From: JASJAR01 sp038530285
GTDB lineage: Bacteria; Pseudomonadota; Alphaproteobacteria; Rhodobacterales; Rhodobacteraceae
Direction: 5' to 3'
Assembly (NCBI GenBank): GCA_038530285.1
Contig: JBCBCY010000015.1
Coordinates: 34,299-98,298 of the forward strand
DNA length: 64,000 nt
Shown here: piece after piece, positions 34,715 to 42,460 of the stretch
Numbering within the stretch: the first letter of the stretch is position 1
Layout: each line of letters opens with the position of its first letter
Translations under genes and position numbers: made by a program
Notes under the pieces: model-generated
What the model was told of the DNA's origin: nothing
What the model saw: the letters and a program-made list of their open reading frames with translations, nothing else
The model's database searches: none

Positions 34715-35344
34715 TTAGGCGGCAAATCCGCGTTGCATCAACTCGCAGGGGTGTTTCCAACCCGGCAGGGCCTCGATCCGCGCGAGCCATGCATCGATCG
34801 CGGGCCAGTCTTGGCGGGTGAAACCATACTCCTCCGGGTAGAATAGGTAGCTGCAGCAAGTCAGGTCTGCATTCGTGACGCTGCGTCCAACCAGCCAGTC
34901 GCGCTGCGTCAATTCGCTTTCAAGGATCGCAAGGGCGGATTTGGCGCGCCCTGTCAAAAAGCCGATCACCTCAGCGGAGCGCTTTTCTGCGGGCAGGAAG
35001 TTCGTCATGAAGCGCAGGACCCCAATCTGGGAAGACAGTTTGTGATTGTCCCAGAGCGTCCAGCGCAGGATGTCGCGCGCCTCTTGTTGGGTGTCGCCAC
35101 CAAAGAGCCCCGTCTTTTCGCTGAGATAAGCCTGGATCACCCCCGATTGGGTGAGCGTCAGATCCCCATCGACCAGCACCGGCGCTTCGCCCATCGAGTT
35201 CAAATCGCGGTAGGCCTCGCTGCGGGCCTCTCCATTGAAAAAGTCAACAAAGATGGGCTGCCAGTCGAGGGGGCCGAGTTCGAGCGCAAGGGCGACCTTG
35301 TAGCTATGCCCACTTTCGCCAAAGCAATGAAGCTTCACGGTCAC
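34715..35344 (-). CDS. Glutathione S-transferase-like protein
   Basis: 209 residues. N-terminal thioredoxin fold with LHCFGESGHSYKVALAL and the cis-Pro GEAPVLVDGD followed by the QSGVIQAYL glutathione loop. The C-terminal helices hold the DWLVGRSVTNADLTCCSYL segment. The GTG start at 35344 follows AAAGGAAA. Located within the beta-oxidation operon; it may detoxify or isomerise intermediates, but the substrate is not readable. Confidence 0.85.
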   Translation of the reverse strand: MTVKLHCFGESGHSYKVALALELGPLDWQPIFVDFFNGEARSEAYRDLNSMGEAPVLVDGDLTLTQSGVIQAYLSEKTGLFGGDTQQEARDILRWTLWDNHKLSSQIGVLRFMTNFLPAEKRSAEVIGFLTGRAKSALAILESELTQRDWLVGRSVTNADLTCCSYLFYPEEYGFTRQDWPAIDAWLARIEALPGWKHPCELMQRGFAA

Positions 35345-35373
35345 TGGGCGTTTCCTTTGACAAAGGGCGCGGT

Positions 35374-35600
35374 GGGGGTTTCACAACCCCACACCCCCGT
35401 GGAGTATTTTCGCCAGGATGAAGAGACTTTACGGCCAATTAACCTTAGTGGAGTCTGAACCGTAGCGCGGTACAGGCTGGAGAGCTGATGGCCGTCCAGG
35501 GTGAAGCCCCGTGGCGCGCCAGGTTTGAGCCAGCCACGGGGTGGAGCCAAATCCATGAGGCGGGTCGACGGCCCTTCATCCTGGAAAAAATACTCCCGCC
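35374..35600 (+). repeat. Intergenic inverted-repeat element with conserved RNA-like core, copy 2
   Basis: Arms at 35401-35423 and 35574-35596 match in 21 of 23 positions. Between them, on the plus strand, are a core at 35468-35495, a small GGG-TGAAG-CCC hairpin and a long CCCCGTGGC/GCCACGGGG stem (35507-35541). Compared with copy 1, the core differs at four places: two in the loop, and two that change pairs to G-T wobbles. It lies between the GST gene and the 70-aa gene, antisense to that operon. Confidence 0.75.
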
Positions 35601-35633
35601 GGAGGCGATCGCCAGGTTTCATCATGCGCCGCA

Positions 35634-35846
35634 TCAGCGTTTCCGGGCCTCAAGCTCTGCATTAAAAAGCCGTAGGCGGTGGGTCAGGTTGTCCTCGTCG
35701 GTCACGCTTTCGAAGTTTTCAAAAAGAAACGACAGCGCTTCGCCTTCATCGAGGCCCGCTTCGGTGGCGAAGCGACGCAAACGCCGAAACCCGTCTTCGG
35801 TCATTGCCACGTTGAAGCGGCGTGTCAGGCGCAGACGTTTTGGCAT
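35634..35846 (-). CDS. 70-aa basic protein coupled to acyl-CoA dehydrogenase, unknown function
   Basis: A short basic N-terminus (MPKRLRLTRRFNVAMTED) followed by two helices (DGFRRLRRFATEAG, GEALSFLFENFESV). The strand-helix-helix order resembles ribbon-helix-helix proteins but I cannot confirm it. The ATG overlaps the stop of the acyl-CoA dehydrogenase gene as TGATG, so the two are translationally coupled and probably made together. Confidence 0.7.
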   Translation of the reverse strand: MPKRLRLTRRFNVAMTEDGFRRLRRFATEAGLDEGEALSFLFENFESVTDEDNLTHRLRLFNAELEARKR

Positions 35847-37624
35847 CAGAAGTTTGCCGCATCAAGCGCCATGACGGGGTCAGCGCCCGACTGGATGCGG
35901 GCCAAAAGCATCGACGTCGCGGGAAGTTCGCGCGCCATGTAATAGCGCCCCGTGGTGATCTTTGCCTCGTAATATGCGTCGTCACCACCGCCGGCGGCTA
36001 TTGCTTGCGTTGCTGCTTTGGCCATGCGGGCCCACATCAGACCCAGGCAGACATGTCCGAAAAGGTGCATGAAATCATAAGATCCCGACAGGGCCGCGTT
36101 CGGGTTTTTCATGCCTTCGGACATAAAGAACATACCGGCCGCCTGCAGATCCTTGGACGCCGCTTTCAGGGGATCGAGGAAATCCTTTTTCAGGGCGTCG
36201 TCGCCTTCATTGTCCTTGATGAAGGATTTGACCATCTCAAAAAAGCCCATGACGGTTTTGCCGCCGTTGAGGCCCAGTTTGCGGCCCACAAGGTCTAAAG
36301 ATTGAACGCCGTTGGTGCCTTCGTAGATCATCGCGATGCGCGCATCACGGACGAATTGCTCGATCCCCCATTCGCGGGTAAAGCCCGACCCGCCGAGGGT
36401 TTGTTGCGCGTTCACGCAGGTTTCAAACCCTTTGTCGGTCAGAAAGCCCTTCAGGACCGGGATCATCAGCGAGATCAGCGCCTCGGCGTCGGCGTCATTT
36501 TCGCGGTGGGCTTTGTCGATCAGGGTGGCGCCCCAAAGCGAAAACGCGCGGCTGCCTTCCACATAGGCTTTCTGGGCCATCAGGTTGCGGCGCACATCAG
36601 GGTGCACGATGATCGGGTCGGCGGGTTTGTAAGGGGCTTGCGTGCCAGTGACATCACGACCCTGTAGTCGGTCGCGGGCAAAACCAAGCGCGTTTTGATA
36701 GGCCACTTCGCCAAGCGCATAGCCTTGTACGGCCACGGCGAGGCGGGCTTCGTTCATCATGGTGAACATCGCGCGCATGCCCTTGTTTGGCTCGCCCACA
36801 AGCCAGCCTTTGGCCCCATCATAGTTCATAACGCATGTGGCGTTGCCGTGAATGCCCATTTTCTTTTCCAGCCCGCCGCAGCTGACCGCATTGCGCTCGC
36901 CGAGGGATCCATCGTCGTTGACCATGAACTTCGGTACGACAAACAGCGAGATGCCCTTGGCGGTGTCCGGCGCGCCTGGCAACTTCGCCAAGACAAGGTG
37001 AATGATGTTTTCGGTCAGGTCCTGCTCGCCGCCCGAAATCCAGATTTTCTGACCTGTGATCGCATAGGACCCGTCGTCATTCGGCACGGCCTTGGTGCGG
37101 ATCAGCCCCAGGTCGGTGCCGCAATGGGGTTCGGTCAGGTTCATGGTGCCTGACCATGTGCCCTCGATCATCTTTGGCAGATAGGTTTCTTTCTGTGCGT
37201 CAGAGCCATGCACATTCAGCGCCGAGACCGCGCCGTGGGTCAGGCCCTTGTAAATGGCCATTGAGATGTTGGCGCTGGCGAACAATTCGCCAGCCGCCGT
37301 TTCCATCACGTAAGGCATACCCTGGCCGCCAAAGTCGGGGTTGGCATCAAGCGACAACCACCCCCCGTCTTTCAGCGCATTGTACGCGTCGCTGAACCCA
37401 TCGGGTGTGCGCACGACACCGTTTTCCAAAACGCAGCCCTGTTCGTCGCCGGACGCATTGATCGGCTGAAGCACCTCCATCGCGATTTTGCCGGCCTCAT
37501 CCAGGATCGCTTCGGTCGTCTCGCGGTCCATGTCTTCGTAACCGGGGACGTCGCTTTGCCCGACACCGAGGACATCGTGCAGCACAAACTGCAGATCGCG
37601 GACAGGAGCAGTGTAAGTGGGCAT
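35846..37624 (-). CDS. Acyl-CoA dehydrogenase, large (about 590-aa) type
   Basis: 592 residues in the long class with an extra C-terminal helical domain. AITGQKIWISGG (FAD/substrate), MNEARLAVAVQGYALGEVAYQNAL, LGGSGFTREWGIEQFVRDARIAMIYEGTNGVQSLDL (catalytic Glu in YEGT) are intact. It begins the core beta-oxidation chain in the operon. The N-terminus MPTYTAPVRDLQFVLHDVL also resembles DmdC (methylmercaptopropionyl-CoA dehydrogenase); a general acyl-CoA dehydrogenase is more likely because of thiolase and fadJ downstream, but this is not settled by sequence alone. Confidence 0.9.
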   Translation of the reverse strand: MPTYTAPVRDLQFVLHDVLGVGQSDVPGYEDMDRETTEAILDEAGKIAMEVLQPINASGDEQGCVLENGVVRTPDGFSDAYNALKDGGWLSLDANPDFGGQGMPYVMETAAGELFASANISMAIYKGLTHGAVSALNVHGSDAQKETYLPKMIEGTWSGTMNLTEPHCGTDLGLIRTKAVPNDDGSYAITGQKIWISGGEQDLTENIIHLVLAKLPGAPDTAKGISLFVVPKFMVNDDGSLGERNAVSCGGLEKKMGIHGNATCVMNYDGAKGWLVGEPNKGMRAMFTMMNEARLAVAVQGYALGEVAYQNALGFARDRLQGRDVTGTQAPYKPADPIIVHPDVRRNLMAQKAYVEGSRAFSLWGATLIDKAHRENDADAEALISLMIPVLKGFLTDKGFETCVNAQQTLGGSGFTREWGIEQFVRDARIAMIYEGTNGVQSLDLVGRKLGLNGGKTVMGFFEMVKSFIKDNEGDDALKKDFLDPLKAASKDLQAAGMFFMSEGMKNPNAALSGSYDFMHLFGHVCLGLMWARMAKAATQAIAAGGGDDAYYEAKITTGRYYMARELPATSMLLARIQSGADPVMALDAANF

Positions 37625-37649
37625 GTCGGTATCCTCGCGTTGGCCGCTT

Positions 37650-38051
37650 TTACTCAGCGGCCTTGTTCGATTGGCTCATGTTGCTGAGAACGCGCTCGCC
37701 CCAGGCGAGTTGATCTTCAAGTTCGGTGATGGCCTGGGTGAGTTCGTCGCGTTGCGACACCATATCGGCAAGCCGTTCTCTGGCGGCTTCATAAACCGCG
37801 CGCAGCTGGGTCTCACCATGGCTGTCGATATCGTAAAGCTCTAGCAACTGGCGGATCTCTTCGAGCGAAAAGCCGAAGCGCCGCCCGCGCAGTATGAGCT
37901 TCAGTCGGGCGCTTTCGCGCTTGGTGTAAAGGCGTTTCTGGCCTTCGCGAACCGGAGAAATCAGTTCTTTGGCTTCATAAAAGCGAAGTGTGCGCGGGGT
38001 GACATCAAATGTATCGCACATCTCTCTAATGGTCATAAAATCATGTGACAT
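37650..38051 (-). CDS. MerR-family transcriptional regulator
   Basis: 133 residues from the ATG at 38051 (38081 is an alternative). Winged helix MTIREMCDTFDVTPRTLRFYEAKELISPVREGQKRLY is followed by a LILRGRRFGFSLEEIRQLLELYD segment and a coiled coil. No Cys cluster, so not a metal sensor; the acyl-CoA-responsive LiuR-like group has this form. Stops 25 bases before the acyl-CoA dehydrogenase, thus leading the operon. The palindrome at 38118-38133 sits upstream. Confidence 0.88.
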   Translation of the reverse strand: MSHDFMTIREMCDTFDVTPRTLRFYEAKELISPVREGQKRLYTKRESARLKLILRGRRFGFSLEEIRQLLELYDIDSHGETQLRAVYEAARERLADMVSQRDELTQAITELEDQLAWGERVLSNMSQSNKAAE

Positions 38052-38117
38052 TGGACTAACTATAAATTGTTTTCGGGCCATAAACCTGACCACACCGCCG
38101 CGTGTCTGCAAGTATGA

Positions 38118-38133
38118 TTGACGTTTACGTCAA
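38118..38133 (-). promoter_or_regulatory. Putative operator of the MerR/beta-oxidation operon
   Basis: TTGACGTTTACGTCAA is a palindrome (7-bp arms, TT centre), 66 bases before the start of the first MerR gene and inside the 115-base gap after the second MerR gene. It resembles the short TTGACGT...ACGTCAA sites reported for acyl-CoA-related MerR regulators. Autoregulation of the whole operon is the simplest reading. Confidence 0.6.
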
Positions 38134-38166
38134 GAATACGTCACGTCACATGATTTGTGCGCAATC

Positions 38167-38544
38167 TTATTTCGCCGGATCCTTGGTTTGGGCCACATCG
38201 TTACGAAGCGACTCAAGATCTGCGATCGTTCTGTTGAGCGTATCACGCTCGGCCCACAAGGCTTCCAGCTGCCGATCCGCCAGGCGGATCCACTCCTCCA
38301 TCTGGGCGGAACTGCCCTTTTCTTCATAGATCAGAAGCCATTGGCGAATTTCTTCGAGCGAAAACCCGAACCGCCTGCCGCGCAGAATCAACGTCAGCCT
38401 GGCGATTTCGCGCGGTCCGTAGCTGCGGCTGCGGCCATCCTTTTCGGGAGACAGCAGTTCCACATATTCATACCACCGCAGGGTCCGAGGGGTCACATCG
38501 AACCGCGCACACATCTCTTTGAAGGTCAGGCGTTCTTCCTCCAT
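38167..38544 (-). CDS. MerR-family transcriptional regulator, paralogue
   Basis: 125 residues from the ATG at 38544. It is aligned throughout with the first MerR: MCARFDVTPRTLRWYEYVELLSPEKDG and the nearly identical LILRGRRFGFSLEEIRQW. The coiled-coil end differs and is Lys/Asp rich. The close similarity suggests local duplication with later divergence of ligand or partner. The ORF is open to 38661 but that section has no RBS and overlaps the divergent thioesterase leader. Confidence 0.85.
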   Translation of the reverse strand: MEEERLTFKEMCARFDVTPRTLRWYEYVELLSPEKDGRSRSYGPREIARLTLILRGRRFGFSLEEIRQWLLIYEEKGSSAQMEEWIRLADRQLEALWAERDTLNRTIADLESLRNDVAQTKDPAK

Positions 38545-38670
38545 GGCAGAAAAATACGCTGCTCTGGCACAGTGATCAATGCGCATTGCGTCTGCCGAGC
38601 TGATGCGGGGTGGTCTCGCCCCGGGCAGCGCGTTTAAATGGCGCCCGAACAGCGAGTGCAAGGGGCAGAT

Positions 38671-39105
38671 GTGGACGCAGGGCAGCTAAAGAAAATTGGT
38701 GAGGCCTTCGTAGCGGCGCTGCCGCATTCTGCCGATCTTGGCATGGTGGTGGATGCGCTGGCCCCCGGTGAGGCCGAGCTGTCCATTGGGTGGCGCGATG
38801 ATCTGGTCGGTGATCCCGCGACCGGCGTCATTCATGGCGGGGCGGTGTCGGCCTTGATCGACACGACCTGCGGGGCGGCAGTTGTGGTTCATCCCGATAA
38901 CGCAGGCACGACCGCAACACTGAACCTCAGGATCGACTATATGCGCGCGGCGCGGCCCGGCGCGCGGATCCGGGCCCATGCCACCTGTTATCACGTCACC
39001 CAAACCGTTGCCTTTGTCCGGGCTGAGGCGCACGACGATGATCTTGAGCACCCCGTTGCGACAGCTGCGGCGGCGTTCACATTTACCCGCAAGGATCAGA
39101 CCTGA
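38671..39105 (+). CDS. PaaI-type hotdog thioesterase
   Basis: 144 residues from a GTG at 38671 behind AAGGGGC; an ATG at 38638 with no RBS would add 11. The motif VIHGGAVSALIDTTCGAAVV holds the catalytic Asp of the PaaI group, followed by LNLRIDYMRAARPG and a terminal strand. Hydrolyses acyl-CoA; the preferred substrate is unknown. It overlaps the next thioesterase gene by one base (TGATG). Confidence 0.85.
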   Translation: MDAGQLKKIGEAFVAALPHSADLGMVVDALAPGEAELSIGWRDDLVGDPATGVIHGGAVSALIDTTCGAAVVVHPDNAGTTATLNLRIDYMRAARPGARIRAHATCYHVTQTVAFVRAEAHDDDLEHPVATAAAAFTFTRKDQT

Positions 39106-39629
39106 TGCCGCGGCCGAAGCCGGATCCCGTGCAGGTCGTCAAACAACGCCGGGACCGCGCCCTTGCAGCGCTGGTGGATGCGGTGCCCTATATCCGCCGC
39201 CTTGGGGTGAGCTTTGACCGGCGGGGCGACGAACTTACAGCCATCCTCGCTTATGACGATACGCTGATCGGGAACGCGATGGTGCCGGCCCTCCATGGCG
39301 GCGCGATCTCGGCGTTCCTGGAAATGACCGCGATTGTCGAACTGGCCTGGATGGGCCTTTACGAGCAGATTGAAAACAGTGCGCTGTCGCTGGATGACCT
39401 CGCCAATGGGCGCCTTCCACGGCTGCCCAAGACCATTGATCTGACAACCGATTTTCTGCGAACCGGCCTGCCGCGCGACGCCTATGCGCGCGCCCGGGTC
39501 AACCGGTCGGGGCGGCGCTATGCAAGTGTCCATGTGGAAGCCTGGCAAGACAATCGGCGACGCCCTTTTGCCCAGGCGACGGGGCATTTTTTGATGCCGC
39601 AAGAGCGTGAGGCCACCGCCGGTGAGTGA
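39105..39629 (+). CDS. Second PaaI-type hotdog thioesterase
   Basis: 174 residues. PALHGGAISAFLEMTAIVELAW is the active-site helix, with Glu in place of the Asp seen in the neighbour, and LTTDFLRTGLPRDAYARARVNRSGRRYASVHV forms the later strands. A 16-residue basic N-terminus precedes it. Adjacent paralogues with different acidic residues probably have different acyl ranges. ATG overlaps the previous stop; overlaps MATE by 8 bases. Confidence 0.83.
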   Translation: MPRPKPDPVQVVKQRRDRALAALVDAVPYIRRLGVSFDRRGDELTAILAYDDTLIGNAMVPALHGGAISAFLEMTAIVELAWMGLYEQIENSALSLDDLANGRLPRLPKTIDLTTDFLRTGLPRDAYARARVNRSGRRYASVHVEAWQDNRRRPFAQATGHFLMPQEREATAGE

Positions 39630-40953
39630 TCCCGCGTCAGCGGTCCCAATCACCCACCGTCGCGTGTTGGCGATTGCCATCCCGATCGTGGTGTCCAACG
39701 CAACCGTGCCCCTGGCAGGGCTCGTCGACACGGGCGTTGTCGGCCAACTTGGCGCGGCGGCCCCAATCGGGGCGGTTGGCCTGGGCGCCTTGGTGCTGAC
39801 GTCGATCTACTGGGTGTTCGGGTTTCTGCGGATGGGCACCACCGGGCTGACGAGCCAGGCGTTCGGCGCGCGTGATCAAGCCGAGGTGGACCGGGTGCTG
39901 GCCCGGGCTTTGATGATCGGCTTTGGCGGCGGTTTGGTTGTGTTCGCGCTTCAGGTACCGCTGTTTTGGTTGGTGTTTTGGGCCGCCCCGGCAAGCGGCG
40001 AGGTCGAGGATCTGGCACAGACCTACATGGCGATCCGGGTGCTGTCAGCGCCGGCGGCGATTGCGATCTACGGCATCACGGGCTGGCTTATCGGACAAGA
40101 ACGCACGCGCGCCGTTCTGGCCATTCAAGTGATGACAAATGGCGTAAACATGGGGCTGTCTTCGTTATTTGTGCTGGTCTTCGGCTGGGGCATCGAAGGG
40201 GTTGCAGCGGCGACGGTCATTGCCGAATGGATGGGGGTCGCGCTGGCGCTGATGATGTGCCGAACCGCGCTCGGTCGTCCCGCAACCAGGGACTGGTCCG
40301 CTGTTCTGGATCGACCTGCGCTGTGGCGGATGGCTGCCGTGAATGGTGACATCCTGCTGCGGACGCTTTTGCTGCAGACGATTTTTCTGACCTTTACCGC
40401 CTATGGGGCATCTCTGGGCGATGTAGAACTGGCCGCCAACCATGTGTTGTTGCAGTTTTTGATGATCACCGCCTTTGCGCTGGATGGATTTGCCTTTGCC
40501 GCTGAAGCGCTGGTCGGTGCAGCTTTGGGGGCCAAGCGACGCGATGCGCTGCGGCGAAGTGCTGTCCTGACGGTGGGGTGGGGCGCGGTGATTGTCACAG
40601 GTCTTGCTGCGATTTTCGCCCTGTTTGGCGGGATGCTGATTGATCTTCTGACCACGGCGGACGATGTGCGGGCGCAGGCGCGCGTCTACCTGCCCTGGGT
40701 GGTGGCCGCTCCACTGATTGGCTGTGCGGCCTGGATGCTTGATGGGATCTTTATCGGGGCCACCCGTACCCGAGAGATGCGCAACATGATGGGCGTGTCA
40801 CTGGTGATCTATGGGGTCGCGGCCCTGATCCTGGTTCCGATTTTTGAGAACCATGGGCTGTGGGCCGCGCTGATGGTGTCTTTCGTGGCACGCGCCGTGA
40901 CGCTTGGCATGTTGTACCCGCGCCTTGAAGCCGGGGCGGGGCAAATTCCTTAA
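39622..40953 (+). CDS. MATE-family efflux transporter
   Basis: 443 residues, twelve membrane helices in two halves. Characteristic segments are LVDTGVVGQLG in helix 1-2, AIYGITGWLIGQERTRAVLAIQVMTNGVNMGLSSLFV, and DGFAFAAEALVGAALGAKRRDALRR in the second half, closest to DinF-type members. Exports cationic drugs or metabolites using Na+ or H+. The GTG at 39622 overlaps the thioesterase end; an upstream GTG at 39607 is possible. Confidence 0.87.
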   Translation: MSDPASAVPITHRRVLAIAIPIVVSNATVPLAGLVDTGVVGQLGAAAPIGAVGLGALVLTSIYWVFGFLRMGTTGLTSQAFGARDQAEVDRVLARALMIGFGGGLVVFALQVPLFWLVFWAAPASGEVEDLAQTYMAIRVLSAPAAIAIYGITGWLIGQERTRAVLAIQVMTNGVNMGLSSLFVLVFGWGIEGVAAATVIAEWMGVALALMMCRTALGRPATRDWSAVLDRPALWRMAAVNGDILLRTLLLQTIFLTFTAYGASLGDVELAANHVLLQFLMITAFALDGFAFAAEALVGAALGAKRRDALRRSAVLTVGWGAVIVTGLAAIFALFGGMLIDLLTTADDVRAQARVYLPWVVAAPLIGCAAWMLDGIFIGATRTREMRNMMGVSLVIYGVAALILVPIFENHGLWAALMVSFVARAVTLGMLYPRLEAGAGQIP

Positions 40954-41022
40954 AGAGGAATTTGGGGAAAATCCTTTGAAGGATTTTGCGCCTCCGGCGG
41001 AAGTATTTTTGCCAGGATGAAG
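40943..41022. repeat. Tandem palindromes plus solo arm of the inverted-repeat element
   Basis: AAATTCCT-TAAAG-AGGAATTT (40943-40963) contains the MATE stop codon. It is followed by AAAATCCTTTGAAGGATTTT (40968-40987), the same 9-bp, TG-centred type as at 2981. Next is GCGCCTCCGGCGG and then a 24-base sequence (40999-41022) almost identical to one arm of the element at 35.4 kb. No core lies beyond it. Probably terminators and a solo repeat arm. Confidence 0.65.
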
Positions 41023-41029
41023 GGCCGGG

Positions 41030-42088
41030 CTACAGCCAACGGTCCCGGTCGGTGCCCACCGCCTGGGCCACATTGGCATAGCCGTCGCTGGCCAGGCGGC
41101 GGTCCAGTCCAAGGGCAATGTCGGGGATCAGCGACAGGCCCTGATAGACCATTGCCGAATAAAGCTGAACGGCCGTGGCGCCAGCACGGATCTTGGCATA
41201 GGCGTCGTCGGCAGAGCCCACGCCACCGACGCCGATGATCGCGACATCCGGGCCAAGGGCCTTGGAGAACGCCGCCAGGACCCGGGTCGAGGTCTCAAAC
41301 AAGGGCGCGCCTGACAGCCCGCCTTTTTCGCGCTGCTGGGGGGACGTTAGTGCTGCCCGGTCGAGGGTGGTGTTTGTCGCGATCAGCCCATCGATGCCGC
41401 TTTTTTGGATCACTTCGGCGACTTGGGTGATCTCGGTTGCCGTCAGATCTGGAGCAACTTTTACAAACACCGGACAGGTCAAGCCTTCCGCCGCGCGGGC
41501 GGCCATAACGCAAGCGAGCAGAGCTGCCAGCGCGTCGGGCCCTTGCAGGTCTCGCAGCCGTTCGGTGTTGGGTGAAGAGACGTTTACGGTCACAAAGTCT
41601 GCTGTGGGCCCGGCAAGGCGCAAAACAGTGGCGAAGTCAGCCGAGCGATCCGTGCTGTCCTTGTTCGCACCCAGGTTCAGACCAACCGGTATGCCTGACG
41701 GTCGCGCCGCAAGGCGGGCAACGATCGCGTCGGCCCCGTCGTTATTGAAACCAAACCGGTTGATCACGGCGCGATCCTTGGCCAGCCTGAACAGCCGGGG
41801 TTTGGGGTTGCCTGGTTGCGGGCGCGGGGTCGCCGCCCCGACTTCCAGAAAGCCAAAGCCCGCCCGCATCAGCGGCGCAAGTGCCACGGCGTTCTTGTCA
41901 TAGCCCGCCGCAAGCCCCACCGGGTTGGGCAGCTCAAGCCCAGCAATCGTTGTTGCCAGTCGCGGGGATATCACGGGCCCGGGGCCTGGGGCGAGCCCCA
42001 GCCGGAGCGCTTTGAGCGACAGATCATGGGCCGTCTCAGGGTCGAGCCGATGCAGCGCTCCCAGGCCGATCCGTTCGGTGACCTTCAT
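41030..42088 (-). CDS. pyrD: Dihydroorotate dehydrogenase (quinone), class 2
   Basis: 352 residues. FMN site with NPVGLAAGYDKN, LNLGANKD, NVSSPNTERLRDLQG (catalytic Ser) and IGVGGVGSADDAYAKIRAGATAVQLYSAM. The N-terminal membrane-binding extension begins MKVTERIGLGALHRLDPETAHDLSL. Fourth step of pyrimidine synthesis, electrons to ubiquinone. ATG overlaps the DUF952 stop as ATGA; the frame is open 42 codons further upstream without a reason to start there. Confidence 0.95.
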   Translation of the reverse strand: MKVTERIGLGALHRLDPETAHDLSLKALRLGLAPGPGPVISPRLATTIAGLELPNPVGLAAGYDKNAVALAPLMRAGFGFLEVGAATPRPQPGNPKPRLFRLAKDRAVINRFGFNNDGADAIVARLAARPSGIPVGLNLGANKDSTDRSADFATVLRLAGPTADFVTVNVSSPNTERLRDLQGPDALAALLACVMAARAAEGLTCPVFVKVAPDLTATEITQVAEVIQKSGIDGLIATNTTLDRAALTSPQQREKGGLSGAPLFETSTRVLAAFSKALGPDVAIIGVGGVGSADDAYAKIRAGATAVQLYSAMVYQGLSLIPDIALGLDRRLASDGYANVAQAVGTDRDRWL

Positions 42089-42423
42089 GCAGGCGCCTCG
42101 GGCAGGATGTGTTTGCCGTTGTACATCGCAACCGGCGCCGACCACGCGATATCTTCGCTGCGCAACGGCCGGTAAAGATGGGGAAACAGGGCGCCGCCGC
42201 GCGATGGCTCCCATTTCAGGGCGTCGCCAAGGGTCTCGACCTCAAGCGCCAGAAGGATCAATTTGGTTTCGCCCGCAAAGTGCTTTGCCAGGGTTTCAGG
42301 GGCCTGTTCACGCGTTGACATGTGGATATAGCCATCGGCCAGATCGACTGGCGCGCCTTGGGTTTCGCCGGCCTCGGTGAAGGCGGCAAATTCGTCGGGC
42401 CGGAAAATCTTGTAAATGATCAT
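42085..42423 (-). CDS. DUF952-family protein
   Basis: 112 residues. MIIYKIFRPDEFAAF, then DGYIHMSTREQAPETLAKHFAG, and EPSRGGALFPHLYRPLRSEDI are the DUF952 pattern, a small compact domain of unknown catalytic role, sometimes compared with ADP-ribosyl-transferase-like folds. The gene is translationally coupled to pyrD by ATGA overlap, suggesting co-expression though not necessarily a shared function. Confidence 0.85.
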   Translation of the reverse strand: MIIYKIFRPDEFAAFTEAGETQGAPVDLADGYIHMSTREQAPETLAKHFAGETKLILLALEVETLGDALKWEPSRGGALFPHLYRPLRSEDIAWSAPVAMYNGKHILPEAPA

Positions 42424-42460
42424 GGGGCGGGTGATGGCGCGGCGCGGTCGGGGCGTCAAG

